Assembly (NCBI RefSeq): GCF_020382885.2
Contig: NC_058498.1
Span: forward strand, 21,047,001-21,111,000
From: Scatophagus argus
Lineage: Eukaryota > Chordata > Actinopteri > Scatophagidae
Reading direction: 5' to 3'
DNA length: 64,000 bases
Part shown: positions 27,166 to 42,200 of the stretch, piece by piece
Numbering within the stretch: the stretch's first letter is position 1
Layout: each line of letters starts with the position of its first letter
Position numbers and translations under genes: made by a program
Notes under the pieces: model-generated
The model's database searches: none
Seen by the model: the letters and a program-made list of their open reading frames with translations, nothing else
Told to the model about the DNA's origin: nothing

Positions 27166-29173
27166 TTACTTCTTTATTGGCTGTCTAACAGACTCCATGA
27201 GTAACTGACCAAACTTGGCGACATCACATTTAGTCAAAACAAACACGCTGTGGCCTTTCTTCAGCTCATTTGTGCGATCCAGTGTCATCATGCCGCGACA
27301 GATTGAACCCTGCAGTTCCACACGGACAGGACACTCAATTCTTTCTGTTACCACGCTGCCGTCAATACAGGCTGCCATTGCATAGGAGTCGTAAGAAACG
27401 AAGCCGGGTCCAAAGTACACATCTCTCTTATTCATCATGGCCATTTTGGAATAAGCCCAGCATTTGGATGTTATCATCTTCATAAAGCCTGCAGCAGGTG
27501 CGTCCTGATTGATCAGTTCTTCAAAGAACTCCTGCACAGGCAAAACTAGTGAAATGAGTTTGAAGTGGAAGTGCCATGCAGGGTTATGCCAATCTTGCAA
27601 GAAGACATCTTACCCACGTCAGTGCATTCCTGCAGGAATATTCCCATGATGCCAAGTATGTAGGACAGAGAAATTCTTCAAGAACAATGTAAGCAGACTC
27701 TGGATCCGATGCAAAGTTAAATTCAGCACATAGTGTCACATTTCCTATTCCTACCAAAACAAAATCAAGTTACTCAAGACTACACGTTTCAAAAGCAAAC
27801 ACTGTAATCATGTACTGGTTTACCTTCCTTGTTGCCACCCATAATGTACAGATCTTTGAGCTTTTGGGGAAAACATGGATCCAGTCTAATAGCCAGTGCC
27901 AGATTAGTGAGTGGGCCAAGGGCCACTAAGGAAACCTAAGGAAAGCAAATCTTAGTACAACATCAAAGAGCAGCCTCACAGGCAGAGCACCCAGATGTTT
28001 CTCACCTGGTTCTGGTTTTCAGTCACCAGCCTAATCATTGCACTGACTGCATGCTCTCTCTGGATTTTCTTCTCCCATTGGGGGTCTTTATCTTCAATCA
28101 CATCCCCAAGTCCATCAGTTCCAAAGTGGTCATTAAGTAGCTTGTTAGTTCCAACCAGAGGACCCCCAGAACCTCGAAATACTGGAATCTGCAGGATTTG
28201 TTGACACACATCAAAGTAAGCATGAAATCATGTTTAGATGAGCAAAGTGTACACACCACTGTTCATTTTTTATTACATTAACACATTTTATCCCAGAGTT
28301 TACAACAAAGACCAATGAAAACTTCCAAGTGTCAGAATTTTCCAACTTCCCCTTTGTGACCGCATTTATTTCTTTAGGAGAGGTGGGGTGTTTTTAACAT
28401 CACTAGCACCAGTCTTATTTTAATCCCACCAGGACCGTGCACTTGGTTAAGTTTTCACCCCTATCATAATAGTAATGATGGCTTAAGAGATATTAAACAC
28501 CATAGTTATGTATAGCACATTATCACCTTGTACTGAAGCTAACTGAACAGTGTCACCATATGTAAACAAACAGTGATGTCACCCACTTACCTGTGGACTA
28601 CAGTTGTAAAACCTAAGTTTAGCATTATGGCAATCGCCATCTTGTTTCGTTTTGTTTTGTTTTTTGAGCCAGAAGTGACCATATTTGGACGAGATGGTGG
28701 CGCTGAGGAAGATGTGCATTGTACATTTCAACTCTGAATGGATCTGACCTCCAGGACACATGGCCTGGCAAACACTGAGATGCTCAATGGCTGTTGTTTG
28801 AACATCCAGTAGTCAAGAAGTCTGTTATGGTTCCAAAATAGTTCCAAAATGGGAGCTGAGCTGACACCCGTGACATTACCTAGATGTCCTAGAAACACCG
28901 AAACATGACGTAATCACTCGTCGTTATGCCTCAGCCTCAGGAAACCTTCAGTATGGCAGATGAGAAAACAGGCGTACACAGTGAACTCACCCCCTCACGC
29001 TCACAGACAGAGAGCACCCTCAGAACATTCTGACACACGTTCTCAACCGCCGTGTTCCCAAACACACACGTAACACCCACGACCTCAATGCTGGGTGCTG
29101 CCAAGGCCATCATTATAGCCTGAGCGTCGTCGATGCCGCAGTCTGTGTCGATGATCACCTTCTTCTTAGCCAT
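27166..29173 (-). CDS. Inosine-uridine preferring nucleoside hydrolase
   Basis: Predicted to hydrolyse the N-glycosidic bond of nucleosides to base and ribose. Exons (minus strand): 29173-28991, 28188-28006, 27935-27824, 27750-27614, 27531-27166; phases join to 326 residues, a normal length for the family. Residues 9-17 are DTDCGIDDA, the calcium-binding motif of nucleoside hydrolases (usual form DTDPGxDDA). GPLTNLALA and AEFNFASDPESA supply further active-site and metal positions, and VELQGSICRGMMTLD is the conserved C-terminal block. Where bacterial enzymes have a His-Asp pair, this protein reads SYDSYAMA, with Tyr before the metal-binding Asp. The first ATG of the exon (29173) is used: it has A at -3 and G at +4, and an in-frame TTG further upstream is not a credible start. 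The gene is tail-to-tail with tmem131 and head-to-head with bivm. I give no symbol because I am unsure of the fish name. Confidence 0.93.
28577..28760. repeat. Possible interspersed repeat in nucleoside hydrolase intron 1
   Basis: A stretch holding GAGCCAGAAGTGACCATATT and GGACGAGATGGTGGCGCTGA looks like a dispersed fish element I have seen before, but I cannot name it. The rest of the intron (28189-28990) shows nothing else. Confidence 0.3.
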
Positions 29174-30619
29174 CGTCCTCTGAGAAATCAGTGCATTAAA
29201 ATTCACATATTCACATCGTCTCTTAAGTCTTTCAGAGGCCAAAGCAGAACAGTTGTGTTTTCTGTATGCAGCGTACTACAACAAACCTTCAGATTCAGAC
29301 TCGATTTATTTACACAGTAACGAGTTTGGGTTGGCTGCGTAAGTTACACATTCAAAGTGCGATGAATGAATCCTGCTGGCAGTACTCGCATCCAGAACTA
29401 AGAGGAAAATCAACCAGATGAGAATGTAGAAGAAATTTAATAAATGATCTCGGATGAATTATACATTGGAAGAAGAGCTCGGTATTAAATTCTTAGGAAT
29501 CTTTCTGAACTACAAAGTTACACAGTTGCAACAATGGCAACTAAGGTATATGTTAATCTACCATTTTGTGTTTAAACGATCGTATGGCAAAGTCTGGGTG
29601 AAGATTTTAAAATTGATATCTTTATGAAGTTGTTAGAAGTTGGTGCAATTATGGCATTTTAAATGATTAAAGTTAGGTTGAAATATAACAGTCTTACCGT
29701 GAAGTGGAGTTTAAGAGTCAGCGCAATCGCGGTTGTGATTGGCTCGAATTGTATTATCATTCCACGGTTTACTAAACACGGGTTGTATGAACGAAAAAAG
29801 TGATGCATATATGTAAATTAATTTTGTAGAACAGAAATAAGTTGAGGTTACAAATGAGCGTTTTATGTTACTGAGCTTGTATTTGACCTCAGTGTTTGTG
29901 TTCATGTTTTATATTTTATTTTCTAGCTTTAATTAATTCGTGATCACCCCGGTTGCTACTCAGAATGGTACAGTCCGTTCACCCTGCACAGGAAGAGGAT
30001 GCGAGTCAGCCGGACGACGTTACGGAATTTTTTATCGTTCATTTTTAACATATCCCAAGCTAATGTGCACCTAGGTTTAGTGATATGTGGTTATCTTTAC
30101 GCTTCGCTAATTCGCAGCCACGTTCTGTGCTAAGACATTGCACAAGGTATGATGAAAAAAATAACGTAACAGATGGGCGTGTTTACATCTTCTACCTGCG
30201 ATACAACAGCAGTAGCTGTAGCTCGGTGCTCATTTCGACCACAACGTCTGTGTAGTTAATGTTCAACCACCCCGCAGCTAACTACAGACGTGCAGTGAGA
30301 CAGTCAGAGCAGTTTGTTTCCATCCGTGGTGATCTATTATAGGTTAAAGGTAATGTTGCATAATGCTGTCTAATGTCATTGCAAGTTGAGACATTGACAC
30401 TCAGGGTGATGACTTTGGAAAACGTTGTAAAATTGTATATGTGATCAGTTATCACCTGAGTCCACAGTGTTATCTGTCACTGCACCACCATCTTCCTTTT
30501 ACCTCTCTGTAGCATTTCTCTAAATGCCTGTACTTTCATCCCCAGGAAAGACAGCCATTACTTCAGCATCACAGTCAGCCGCAGCTAATTCTGTCATCCA
30601 TCATATGAGTGGCTGTTCA
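29174..30619. promoter_or_regulatory. Divergent promoter region, nucleoside hydrolase / bivm
   Basis: This interval of about 1.4 kb separates the two start codons. It should hold both promoters, the nucleoside hydrolase 5' UTR, and a non-coding first exon plus intron of bivm. A plausible bivm exon-1 donor is CACAAG|GTATGA near 30146. The bivm acceptor is probably the CAG at 30543-30545, after a pyrimidine-rich stretch. I see no TATA box I would defend. Confidence 0.5.
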
Positions 30620-33191
<2,572 letters not shown>

Positions 33192-33247
33192 AATGATTTA
33201 TAGGTACACATGGTACACATTACAGTACAGTACAGTAGCCCTAAGGT

Positions 33248-33751
33248 CAGTGTTGGGCAAGCTACTTTAAAAGTATAGTGAACTAAGCTACCAGTTACCC
33301 TAAATTAAATAAAGCTATAAAGCTTCGCTACACTGAAGCTACTCCCCAGAGAAATGTAGCTAAGCTAAACTACAGTTACATGGCAGATGTAGTTTACTGC
33401 ATCAAAGCTACTTTCTTTTTCTTTTTTTTTTCCCCATTGAACCACCTTCATTCCATGTCTGTACTCCCCTGCAGGAGATATATCACAGGCCGAGGGATTG
33501 TTGAGTAACGTCAGCGTCGTATGAAAGTGCTTCTGTCAGATATGCATACGTGTACATGTTTGGCAGTGACGTCACTTGCTGATCCTTAGAAATTTGTTGT
33601 CAGACTGCAGCAGAAAGTTCTGCTCCATTTGTGCTTCAGAAATGCGTGGGGAAATGTAGCCTGTGTGAATGCTATCACACTATTCAGTCAATAAAAGAGC
33701 TAAGCTAAAGCTAGTAACGCTGTTAGTACGTTGTAGCACTGCCCAACACTG
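33248..33751. mobile_element. hAT-type MITE in the bivm 3' UTR region
   Basis: The element begins CAGTGTTGGGCAAGCTACTT and ends TAGCACTGCCCAACACTG, giving 12-bp terminal inverted repeats (CAGTGTTGGGCA). It is flanked by CCTAAGGT (33240-33247) and CCTAAGAT (33752-33759), an 8-bp target duplication with one mismatch, as expected for hAT transposons. At 504 bp with no transposase ORF it is non-autonomous. It starts 57 bases after the bivm stop codon and contains AATAAA at 33308-33313 and 33690-33695, so bivm transcripts may end inside it. Confidence 0.9.
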
Positions 33752-35494
33752 CCTAAGATACTTTTTAAATGCATAATGCTGGTATTATTCTATAATTTCT
33801 CTCAATACTTTCTGACCTGCTCACCCTGTCTGTGGCACTTCTCTCAAAGTTTTTTTTCTTACTACTGAAGGTGTGAAGCTTTAAATTTGTGGTCTCATTA
33901 ATGGACACCTCATCAGGCATTATCCTGCTTATACCGTGGTCACTTACCAATTATTTTCGTGCATTTTGCAGTCTCAATTTGAAGGTTTATACCTGCTACC
34001 GTTTCTCTGGCAATACCTGAGAGTTTGACTGATGTGTGGAACAGTCATTCCCATCCTTTTATGCCACGTAATTTATTTGTTGAGGTTCCTGCAGCCAGTG
34101 CATTCATTTATAATAGTGAACAGACAGTTTGGCTGGAACTGTTTAGTAGGTGCCAATTATCTGGAATTAACTGACACCCTGCAGCCAATCAGAATCCATT
34201 ATTCACTCAGACCATGGTAGAAGTGAAGAGAAGCTACAGTGCCCATGTTTATTGTAATGTAGAAACCCAGTGGAGCAGTGTGACCCACTTCAGTGTTTCA
34301 ATAGTTTTTGGAACCTTGCAGGAATAAGATTTGCTTTGATAGTGGTAAATTGTTTTTTAAGATGATCCAATGTATATCCAACTCACTATCATCATTTGTG
34401 GGGCCATATTGTAGTTTTCAAAGCTTTTAATCAAGTACTCTGTTTAAGTCAGTGTTTGTGATCGCCTGCCTCCTGAAAGACTTTCTTCCCTTTAGCGCTG
34501 TCTAAATGGATGATAGAGCAACAACTACTTTAATTCAATAACAATGGCAGCTACATGAATAAGCCACATTCTTAGACTATTTAGCAATGTCTGAATAAGG
34601 GTCTTCTACTGCTGTTTTTACGCTTTCAATACAGCATAGTAAGGCAGAAAACACAGGCTCACAGACTGCTGTTTGGTGTTGCTAATACATCAGTTATAAG
34701 CAAGGGTGAAGTGTGGGATGTGAGAGAGACGTCTCAGCAATCACAGTGACAGGCGACTTCACAGAGCGTTTTTTAACAGCACATCAAACTATGGTCATGA
34801 AACTTAACTTCTTTTTGTTTTTTAACATGAATTTTATTACACAGTTGAATTTCATGAACACTGTATTGTGCTTCTGTTATTAAAGGAGGCAGATTAGGTG
34901 TTCTCACTACAGGATTTTATTTCATTTCATCCTCCCACTAATACATTTATCTTATTTTTATTATGGTTACATTACATCATCTTAAACCTTCTGTAAGAGT
35001 GCACAATATATTCAAGTCATGCTGTCCAGGATATAAACAACATTGACACATTTTGCTGTAAATTCTGTTCAAAGATGACGCACTAAGATAAGTGGGCTTG
35101 TTTCGCGTCTGGCGTACAGTGGTTTGTTCAGTGGATATGCTGTTCAGTTCCAGTGTTGTGAAAGCCGCTGACATTTTGTTGTGCTTTATGAAACTTATAG
35201 TAAGACTGTCGTGTAGATGATCCCAGTTTTTCAAAGATGGAAACTGTACAGAAGTCATAGTGGAAATCCTCAAACCCTCGAGTTCATTCAAAATGTGAAA
35301 CCACAAAAAAGTGAAGACTGCATGATTCATTTTCATATTTATGTACAGCTACAAACTGTTTGCACCTTCGGCGCTATGACCCAACACAAGTGTCATCTTG
35401 TCATTTGATGTAGTGGTTTTATTTATTTATATTCCAATAAATTAAGATTTTTATAAACTCCTGGAGCAGACATTTTTCTTGATGACAGTCAACA
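33752..35494. other. Intergenic region between convergent bivm and methyltransferase genes
   Basis: About 1.7 kb without a supported gene. On the minus strand, overlapping AATAAA signals (35427-35422 and 35423-35418) lie about 70 bases past the methyltransferase stop. On the plus strand an ATTAAA near 34880 could serve a long bivm 3' UTR. Small ORFs here have no recognisable domain. Confidence 0.6.
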
Positions 35495-38442
35495 TTACAT
35501 TTTCAGTGCAGCGGTTGGGGACGTGCAACTCCCTATTACCGGTAACTGTTGCCTTAGCTCTGCTATGTGAGTGGGACCGATTCGGCAGCAGCCTCCTAAT
35601 GGACAAAGAGAGAGTCATCAGATAAAATACAGGAAAACGGGTCAGAAGTTGATGGGAGAGAAAACAGTTCACTGTACCAATCAAAGCAGCACCTTGCTTC
35701 ATCCATGTTCGACTGAGCTCGGGTATTAATGCTGATGTTTTCTCTGATCTACGCCATCTTTGTAAGGGAAATAAAACAGCAGCAGCAGAATTATTCAGCA
35801 AAAGCAGCAAAAACACACTGTGAAAAGAATCCATTACAAGTAAAAGTCCTGAATCCAAAAGTTCCACAGAGTACAGTATGAAAGGTTGAAATACACTGCA
35901 GAATGGCTCCTTTTAGAGTTACTGTATAATGTTATATTGTACCATTATTATTGCCTGAGCTTATTGTGGCCAATCTACATATCATACATCCTCATAAGAT
36001 AAGATGAACTTTACTGATCCCACAGCGGGGAAATTCACTTGTCGTGGCAGCTCACAAGAACAGAATGGAGTGCAAAAAGTGTGCAAAAGCAGTTACAAAA
36101 AATATATAGATAATAAATTAACAATTTACAAGTAAACACAGTACAAAATACAGCTATATACAAGTCTGCAAAAAGGAGGAAATGAGGACTGGACTGCTGA
36201 GTTGTACAGTCTAACAGCAGTGGGGATGAAGGACCTGTGGCAGCGCTCCTTCCTTCCCACACTGATGGTGTAGCAGTCTGCTGCTGAAGGAGCTGCTCAG
36301 AGCCTCCACAGTCTGATGCAGAGGGTGAGAGGTGCTATTCTCTTAACCCGTTAAGGAGCTTACTGTATAACTACAGCTGTTAAAAGTGCTGGTGTACCAC
36401 CTTTTCTTCACATCCTTGAAATGTTTGACAGCTTTGACAAAATATAACCTGCCTTTTGTGGTTCGCTTTGACAGTTTGTATATGATGTTTGCGGAGAGGT
36501 GTGTAAGTGTTGGTCTGCTGTGGCACAAGTTGGGAAAATGTCTTCAGCCTCTCTTCACCTGCAGCATGAACATAAGCTGTGATCTCACTGTTAAAACTGC
36601 CTGACGACAGACTCACCCCTGCTCGGTGTCCCACTCCTCTCCACTGTTAGGGTAAACCACCCAGCTCATGTCTGGGCTCAGCATTGACCCGGCAGAGTTC
36701 AGCAGTGGCTCCACCAGCGCTGGCGAGCAGCAGTTGACTCCGACAGCAACCAGTTGCGTTGATCTTTTAGCAACCTGCACTGCGTCTGTGAACAGGCTGC
36801 CATCTGATATACACTGCTCATCCTGATAATGTTTTTGTACAAAGCATGAGTCAGTTTGATGCACAACCGTTAACAGTGACATTAATTATTCTGTTCGGCA
36901 TCAATAGTTACCTTACAGGAGAAGGAGAGCCAGGCTTTGCAATTCGGGAACTCTTTGAGCAGCGCAACCAGGGCCTCCGCCTCTTTGATACTTGGGATTG
37001 TCTCAAAAGCAAGAAGATCTGCTCCTGCTGCTGCTAAGCAGTCGATCTGCGGACGATGCCAAACTTTCAGCTCCTGGGAGGAGGAAAAAGATCACTCAGT
37101 TCAAAAGTAAATATATCTATAAATATAATATCTGACCAAACCACAGCTGAACAAGTTAACAAATTACAAAGTACAAAACAAGTTCAACTGTAACCAACTT
37201 CAAAATCTATGTCACCTTCACACAGCATGCATAGTTACTTCTGATGTAACCATTATGAGCAGCTGAGATCCACTCACTTCAACACTCATCTCTGCTGCGT
37301 AGGCTCCAGTGTACTCAGAGCCATCATGCAGAAAGGCCCCATATGGCCCGACAGCACCTGCCACCAAGGGACATCTCTGTCCTTGAGAGGTAAACAACAG
37401 ATAAATAATCACATGGTAATTTGCAGAGACATGTCTGTGACAGATCAAAGAGTGTATATATTTGTACCTGCTGGACGACTGTCAGAGACAAATCTCTCTA
37501 CTGTCTCTTTAGCCAGGTGAACTCCAGACATCACCAGCTCTCTGGCATGTTCACAGCTCGTCTCCAGGTGATTGACGAAACCTGTAATACTTGCCTGATA
37601 TGTGGCTGTTGAGATGACATCAGCGCCACTGAGGAGAAACCTGTTGATTTACCACACTGCGGTCACTTTATTAAAACTCACTTCTGCAGATGTTTGTCAT
37701 TTATGTGCATCAGAAGTTGGAACCAGAGAATATTTGGCATTTTTGCTTGAAAAATAATTGTCTAAATAGTTGAAGGCCAATTTTCCTTTGATGGACTAAT
37801 TGATTAATACTTCTGAATGGACCTACCTGTAATGAGCATCTCTTATGGCTTGGGGATTGGTGTGCAAAAGCCTGGCGCTCCACAAAGGATCTCCCTAGGT
37901 GTGTGAGATGCAGGCACATTTATTTCACTTACAGCTTTTGAAACCTTGATGTATTTTACGGAGAGAGAAATAAGGATCCCAGTTTTTCCAATAACTGCTC
38001 AGAGATGTTACGTTACATACCCTTGAAATGTCTTAATAATCATTTACATTATTTTGCTTCAGTTCCAAAATATGCACGAAGAATGAAAGACAACCTTCAT
38101 TTTACTGTCATGAGTAACCGAGAAATACATTTACTTTAGTACTGCACTTAAATACAGTTCTGACCTTATTTTGTAACCCAAAATATCGACACTATAAAAA
38201 ATAATCATGGTCAGTTAGTCTCAGGAAGTTTCAGCATCTGTACATGAAAAATAAAAATAAAAAAACATTGGTAGGACTTTACACATTTTGTATAGACTAT
38301 GAATAGAAAAACTACAGAGCACCTTATTAGAATAAGTAAGTTAAGTTGATGCAAAATGTTGCTGTACTTGTAAATTGGCTCCTTGCGCTTCCAGCTCAGT
38401 TGCAAGTCCACCATCCAAGATTAAGGGTCCGTTATCATTCAT
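35495..38442 (-). CDS. Homocysteine S-methyltransferase (zinc-dependent)
   Basis: Predicted to transfer a methyl group to homocysteine, making methionine; the likely donor is S-methylmethionine or AdoMet (family inference). Exons (minus strand): 38442-38368, 37894-37827, 37640-37468, 37381-37278, 37073-36912, 36822-36617, 35757-35678, 35595-35495; phases join to 322 residues, typical of the family. The N-terminus carries ILDGGLATELEAQGANLQ. SGADVISTATYQASITGF is the next conserved block, then VAGAVGPYGA and GADLLAFETIPSIKEAEAL. The zinc-binding cysteines are in VGVNCC and GGCCRIGP. An in-frame ATG ten codons upstream (38472) is possible; both ATGs have weak context, and 38442 fits the family start better. 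The 0.86-kb intron 6 contains a LINE fragment. The gene is head-to-head with nme7. This is not the BHMT gene: it is the shorter HMT/mmuM-like type. Confidence 0.93.
35992..36345 (-). mobile_element. 5'-truncated LINE fragment in methyltransferase intron 6
   Basis: Read on the minus strand, the fragment encodes a piece resembling the end of a LINE ORF2: CHRSFIPTAVRLYNSAVQ, with an in-frame stop upstream. The 3' part reads GTGAATTTCCCCGCTGTGGG and ends in (TCTTA)-like repeats, the usual tail of a fish LINE. It is inserted in the same orientation as the host gene. Confidence 0.75.
37708..37808. repeat. 3' fragment of a GCAGCTGCAACTAAC-family repeat (copy B)
   Basis: CAGAAGTTGGAACCAGAGAA, GGCATTTTTGCTTGAAAAAT and GATGGACTAATTGATTAAT match the 3' half of the family. 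The fragment lies in a methyltransferase intron. It overlaps the last part of copy C and the beginning of copy A, so the three together outline most of the element. Confidence 0.65.
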
Positions 38443-39245
38443 GTGCTGTCTTAGGCGAGCAGAGGAACGCATTGAAGCACTTTAATTAAGACGCACAAAG
38501 TTATGTCCAACACTCTTGTTCACTCTAAACGGAAACATTCAAGTGAATAAGACGCATGCAGCATAACGTACGGTAATTCGCCTGAGGTACTAAAGGGCAC
38601 TTTTCAGACTGTTGTTGTTCCGGGTTACAGACACAGTCAAAGGTTGTGTTTGGGGCAGCTCGAAATTTTAAAAAATAGGGGAATTCGGACCTCCATGATA
38701 CCACCTGACCACCACCAGATGGCGCATTAAACAACGTCAATGCAACGAAGTAGAGTCAGAAAATGATTGTATATAAACGAAGCCCAGCTCATGAATTAGT
38801 CAGTTCTTGTGATTTTCATCACCATGAAACTTTAAATCAAAGCTATCAGCATTATGTGACTTCGCCATCCTTATGAGATATCAATAATTTCCCCCACTCG
38901 CATACCCTACTTAAATTCCCTCCAGGTAAATTAGCTAGTCTGGTGTTTATTATGGCGTGTATGGCTACTGTATTTTATATTGTATACGTCATGTAAGTAA
39001 CATGCTGTACGTCTAACTAACTGCTATACGTCATGTTACTTTTGAAATGATTTTGCTTCTCAGTTAAATGTTGAAGGAAACTCTACTCCTTTTGTTTAGC
39101 AAGAAGTTCCATGTACACTATTAGGCGAATGTACCGTGAACACACCTTGACCTGTTACTATAGAAACGAAACATAACCCGGAATAGCGGCTAAAGTATGT
39201 TAGCTGAAAACATGTAGACGTGCAGACTTTTACATACTTGTCAAA
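38443..39245. promoter_or_regulatory. Divergent promoter region, methyltransferase / nme7
   Basis: The two start codons are about 800 bp apart on opposite strands. Apart from the X-box-like motif near nme7 I see no strong element. It is moderately AT-rich, with no CpG-dense block obvious by eye. Confidence 0.6.
39154..39167 (+). promoter_or_regulatory. X-box-like (RFX) motif upstream of nme7
   Basis: GTTACTATAGAAAC fits the pattern RYYNYY-N(1-3)-RRNRAC bound by RFX factors in promoters of ciliary genes. It ends 79 bp before the nme7 ATG, within the usual distance. A match to a degenerate motif alone is weak evidence. Confidence 0.45.
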
Positions 39246-42200
39246 ATGGTAAGTTAAACACATTTCTGTTCGATAATGATAATGTGAACCTATATCGATA
39301 ACTGGGAATGTAGTACAAGTGAGCTAAATCCATTGAAAATATAGAACATGGATGGTCATTTGCCAACCTAAACATAGCAAACAAACGCAGGATAGCAATT
39401 AGCTAACATGACGTGTAACCTTACCGGTAACCAACAAAGTTAGATTGAGTAAAATAATGTTATTATTGTTGGCGTTTTGATGTAGCCAAATTAAGTAAGC
39501 ATCCAGCTTTAAAACGACCATAATTTGTGGTAACTAACTAGCCAACGATGTGTGCATCAACTAGTCAAAGCGTTAGCGTAGGTGCTTGCTAACTTAAAAT
39601 TACAGTGCCTAACGTTACCGGTGAAATAAGCCTGATATCAGTAATTTACAACGCTGGAACATTTGTTTCCATACAGTGTAAAGTTATAGTATGTACACTT
39701 CGTGCTATTAATGCAGTTACAAAGCATAAAAAAATCCCTTCAGTATCTATGTTGTGAAACTGTTTGTCCTAGGTAAAACAAATAATTACTGGACAATGTT
39801 TTGTAATGATAAGATTATTTATCTATGTATTTGAGTGTTTACATTGTACATTTATAGCGAGCAGAACACAGAGGTTGTTTATTATCTTTGCCTACTCAGT
39901 GTCACAGAGGCTGGAGCTTTTTTCAAATTAACAGTGGGCAGAAGATAAGGAAACACTTTGAACACATCCTTCACCACAACAAACACACACGCACACACAC
40001 TTTCACAGTCTTTCTTTCATGACTTCATGATGGCATAGAGAGTACTGGGAATCAAATATAGGCCCCTGTTGCTATGAGGAGACAGAGTGCTAACAAATGA
40101 ACTGCCACTTCACTAAACCGAACTTTTCATCCAAACTGGTGAATTAACTTGAGGCAATCATTTGTATCTATTAGTGTGGCCTGCTTTTTGAACTTTTACT
40201 CCCTTTTGGTGTACAGAACTAATTGAATCAGATCATCAGGTCATGACCATATATTGACATTGTCACCATTATTAGGTTTGGTAATCCAACACATTGAAGA
40301 CTTGCTCTGCATTTATTTTTGTCACCTTATTGTCACCATTGTTGTTGTGGTGCAGTTGAAAGTCAGATTTTAAAAGCACTGATTTACTTGCACCTCTAAT
40401 GAAATGCTATCAAAAATAAATGTAGACTTGATGTTCAACATCCTGCATTCCCTAACTCAACCGCATTTCAAGTCCTTTCAACTTCGTTATTATAATCCAA
40501 AGACTGACTGGAAATAAAATAGGAAAACCAGATCAAAAATCTGAAACACTGAAGCCTGCTTTGAAAATTGTCAACTGCAATGAAGTATGTGAGTTGTACT
40601 TAATAGGCTAAAACAAGCAAAGGCCCCTTTACAAAACTGAAGGAGTTGTTCATATACTGCAACAAATTTGGAGCTGTTAACACAGACAGAAATGATACTT
40701 TAACTTTAATAATTTGACTTTTCTCTTTCTCACTTAGGCTCATTTTCAAACAATTTGCATCTTTTCTGGGACGAAGGCCTTCACAAATATGTGTGAAAAA
40801 AAGAAATTGTTACAATAGTGTCATTGTTTCAAGATTATTATGTCTTTCTGACTTTTTATGGACTATACTCTGATTTGATCTGTTATTGTTCCTTGACTTT
40901 ATCAGGAGGATCGCTACGCCTTTCTTACTGAGTGGTATGACCCCACTGCAGCACTCCTTCGGCGCTACCAACTGTTCTACTACCCCAAAGATGGCTCAGT
41001 GGAAATGGTAAGCATTTTCTACTGCAGTTAATAATCTTAATTTTTGTTGTTACATTGGCTAATGTAGCTTTATTAGGCTACTTAAGGCAGTAGCATTTTT
41101 TTAGCCTCAAACACTGAATATGTAAGGAGACTTTTAGTGCAAGATATTTATTCTGTTTATGTATGTTTATGCCAAATAATTGTAAATGACAATCAGATGG
41201 GCACAGAATTTGGTGCAAGAAGGGATGGGCTTTTTTCAGTGCTGACATTTTGCATTTCTCTAGCACTATATAGCAAGAGAATCTAGAAAAATTGCCCCGA
41301 TATTTGTAACTCTGGGATATTTTTTGTAGTAAACGTGAATTGCTTCAGTTGGCAATTAGCTAATTTTAATAAGTTACCAATATGTTTATTTTTATTGGCA
41401 GTTTGATGTAAAAAACCAGCGAATATTTTTGAGAAGGACCAAATATGAAGACCTCCATCCAGAGGACTTGTTCGTTGGGAATCGAGTGAATGTGTTCTCC
41501 AGACAACTTAATCTGATTGACTATGGAGATCAGTACACAGCAAACAAACTTGGCAGCAAAAAAGAAAGGTATGATTGTGCAGCTTGTGCGATAACCCTGC
41601 AAGATCCTAACCAGTTAAATAGCTTTACATGACCTTGCAAATAATCCCCAGAACTGTGTTACATAATCTTTATTAGCATGATTCTCACAGAAGTGTGCAT
41701 TTTGTCTAGTACTTGTCACATACACTATACATCTCTGTGCACTGTGCATAGCTGTCAGCATAAATGACTGTAAAGGAAATTGTAGACACCTTTTCAAGGC
41801 CACATCGGGAAACTGCTTTATTATACACATATGTTAGTATTGCATTTGTTGGCATAATTTATAGAGAGGTCCTTTTAGATTCTGATCTATTGTTAGTTAG
41901 TTGATTCTTATCAAGCAGAGTGTGTTATTAATCAGCTCTCAGGCAGATTTTTACCATTAAAATAAGCAATATTTTATAGTATGTGTTAGCGCAACTTGAT
42001 GACGATAATTTGATGAACCACATTTTACTTGGGATTTATTTATAATGTTTTTTTTTTTTTTTTTTGGAAAATATACCCAAACAGTCCACACAAAAAATTC
42101 TTCTATTTAATTAAGTTAAATAAGTTACAAACTCAAGATCTATGCTCAAATAAGATACAGCATCACAAACAAAACAATGTAAATTAGGTGTTATTTATGG

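Noticed and set aside
30524..30619. Alternative bivm start at the ATG at 30524
   Set aside because: It lies before the probable acceptor at 30543-30545. The ATG at 30620 gives MPNTSEGQG, which lines up with the human start.
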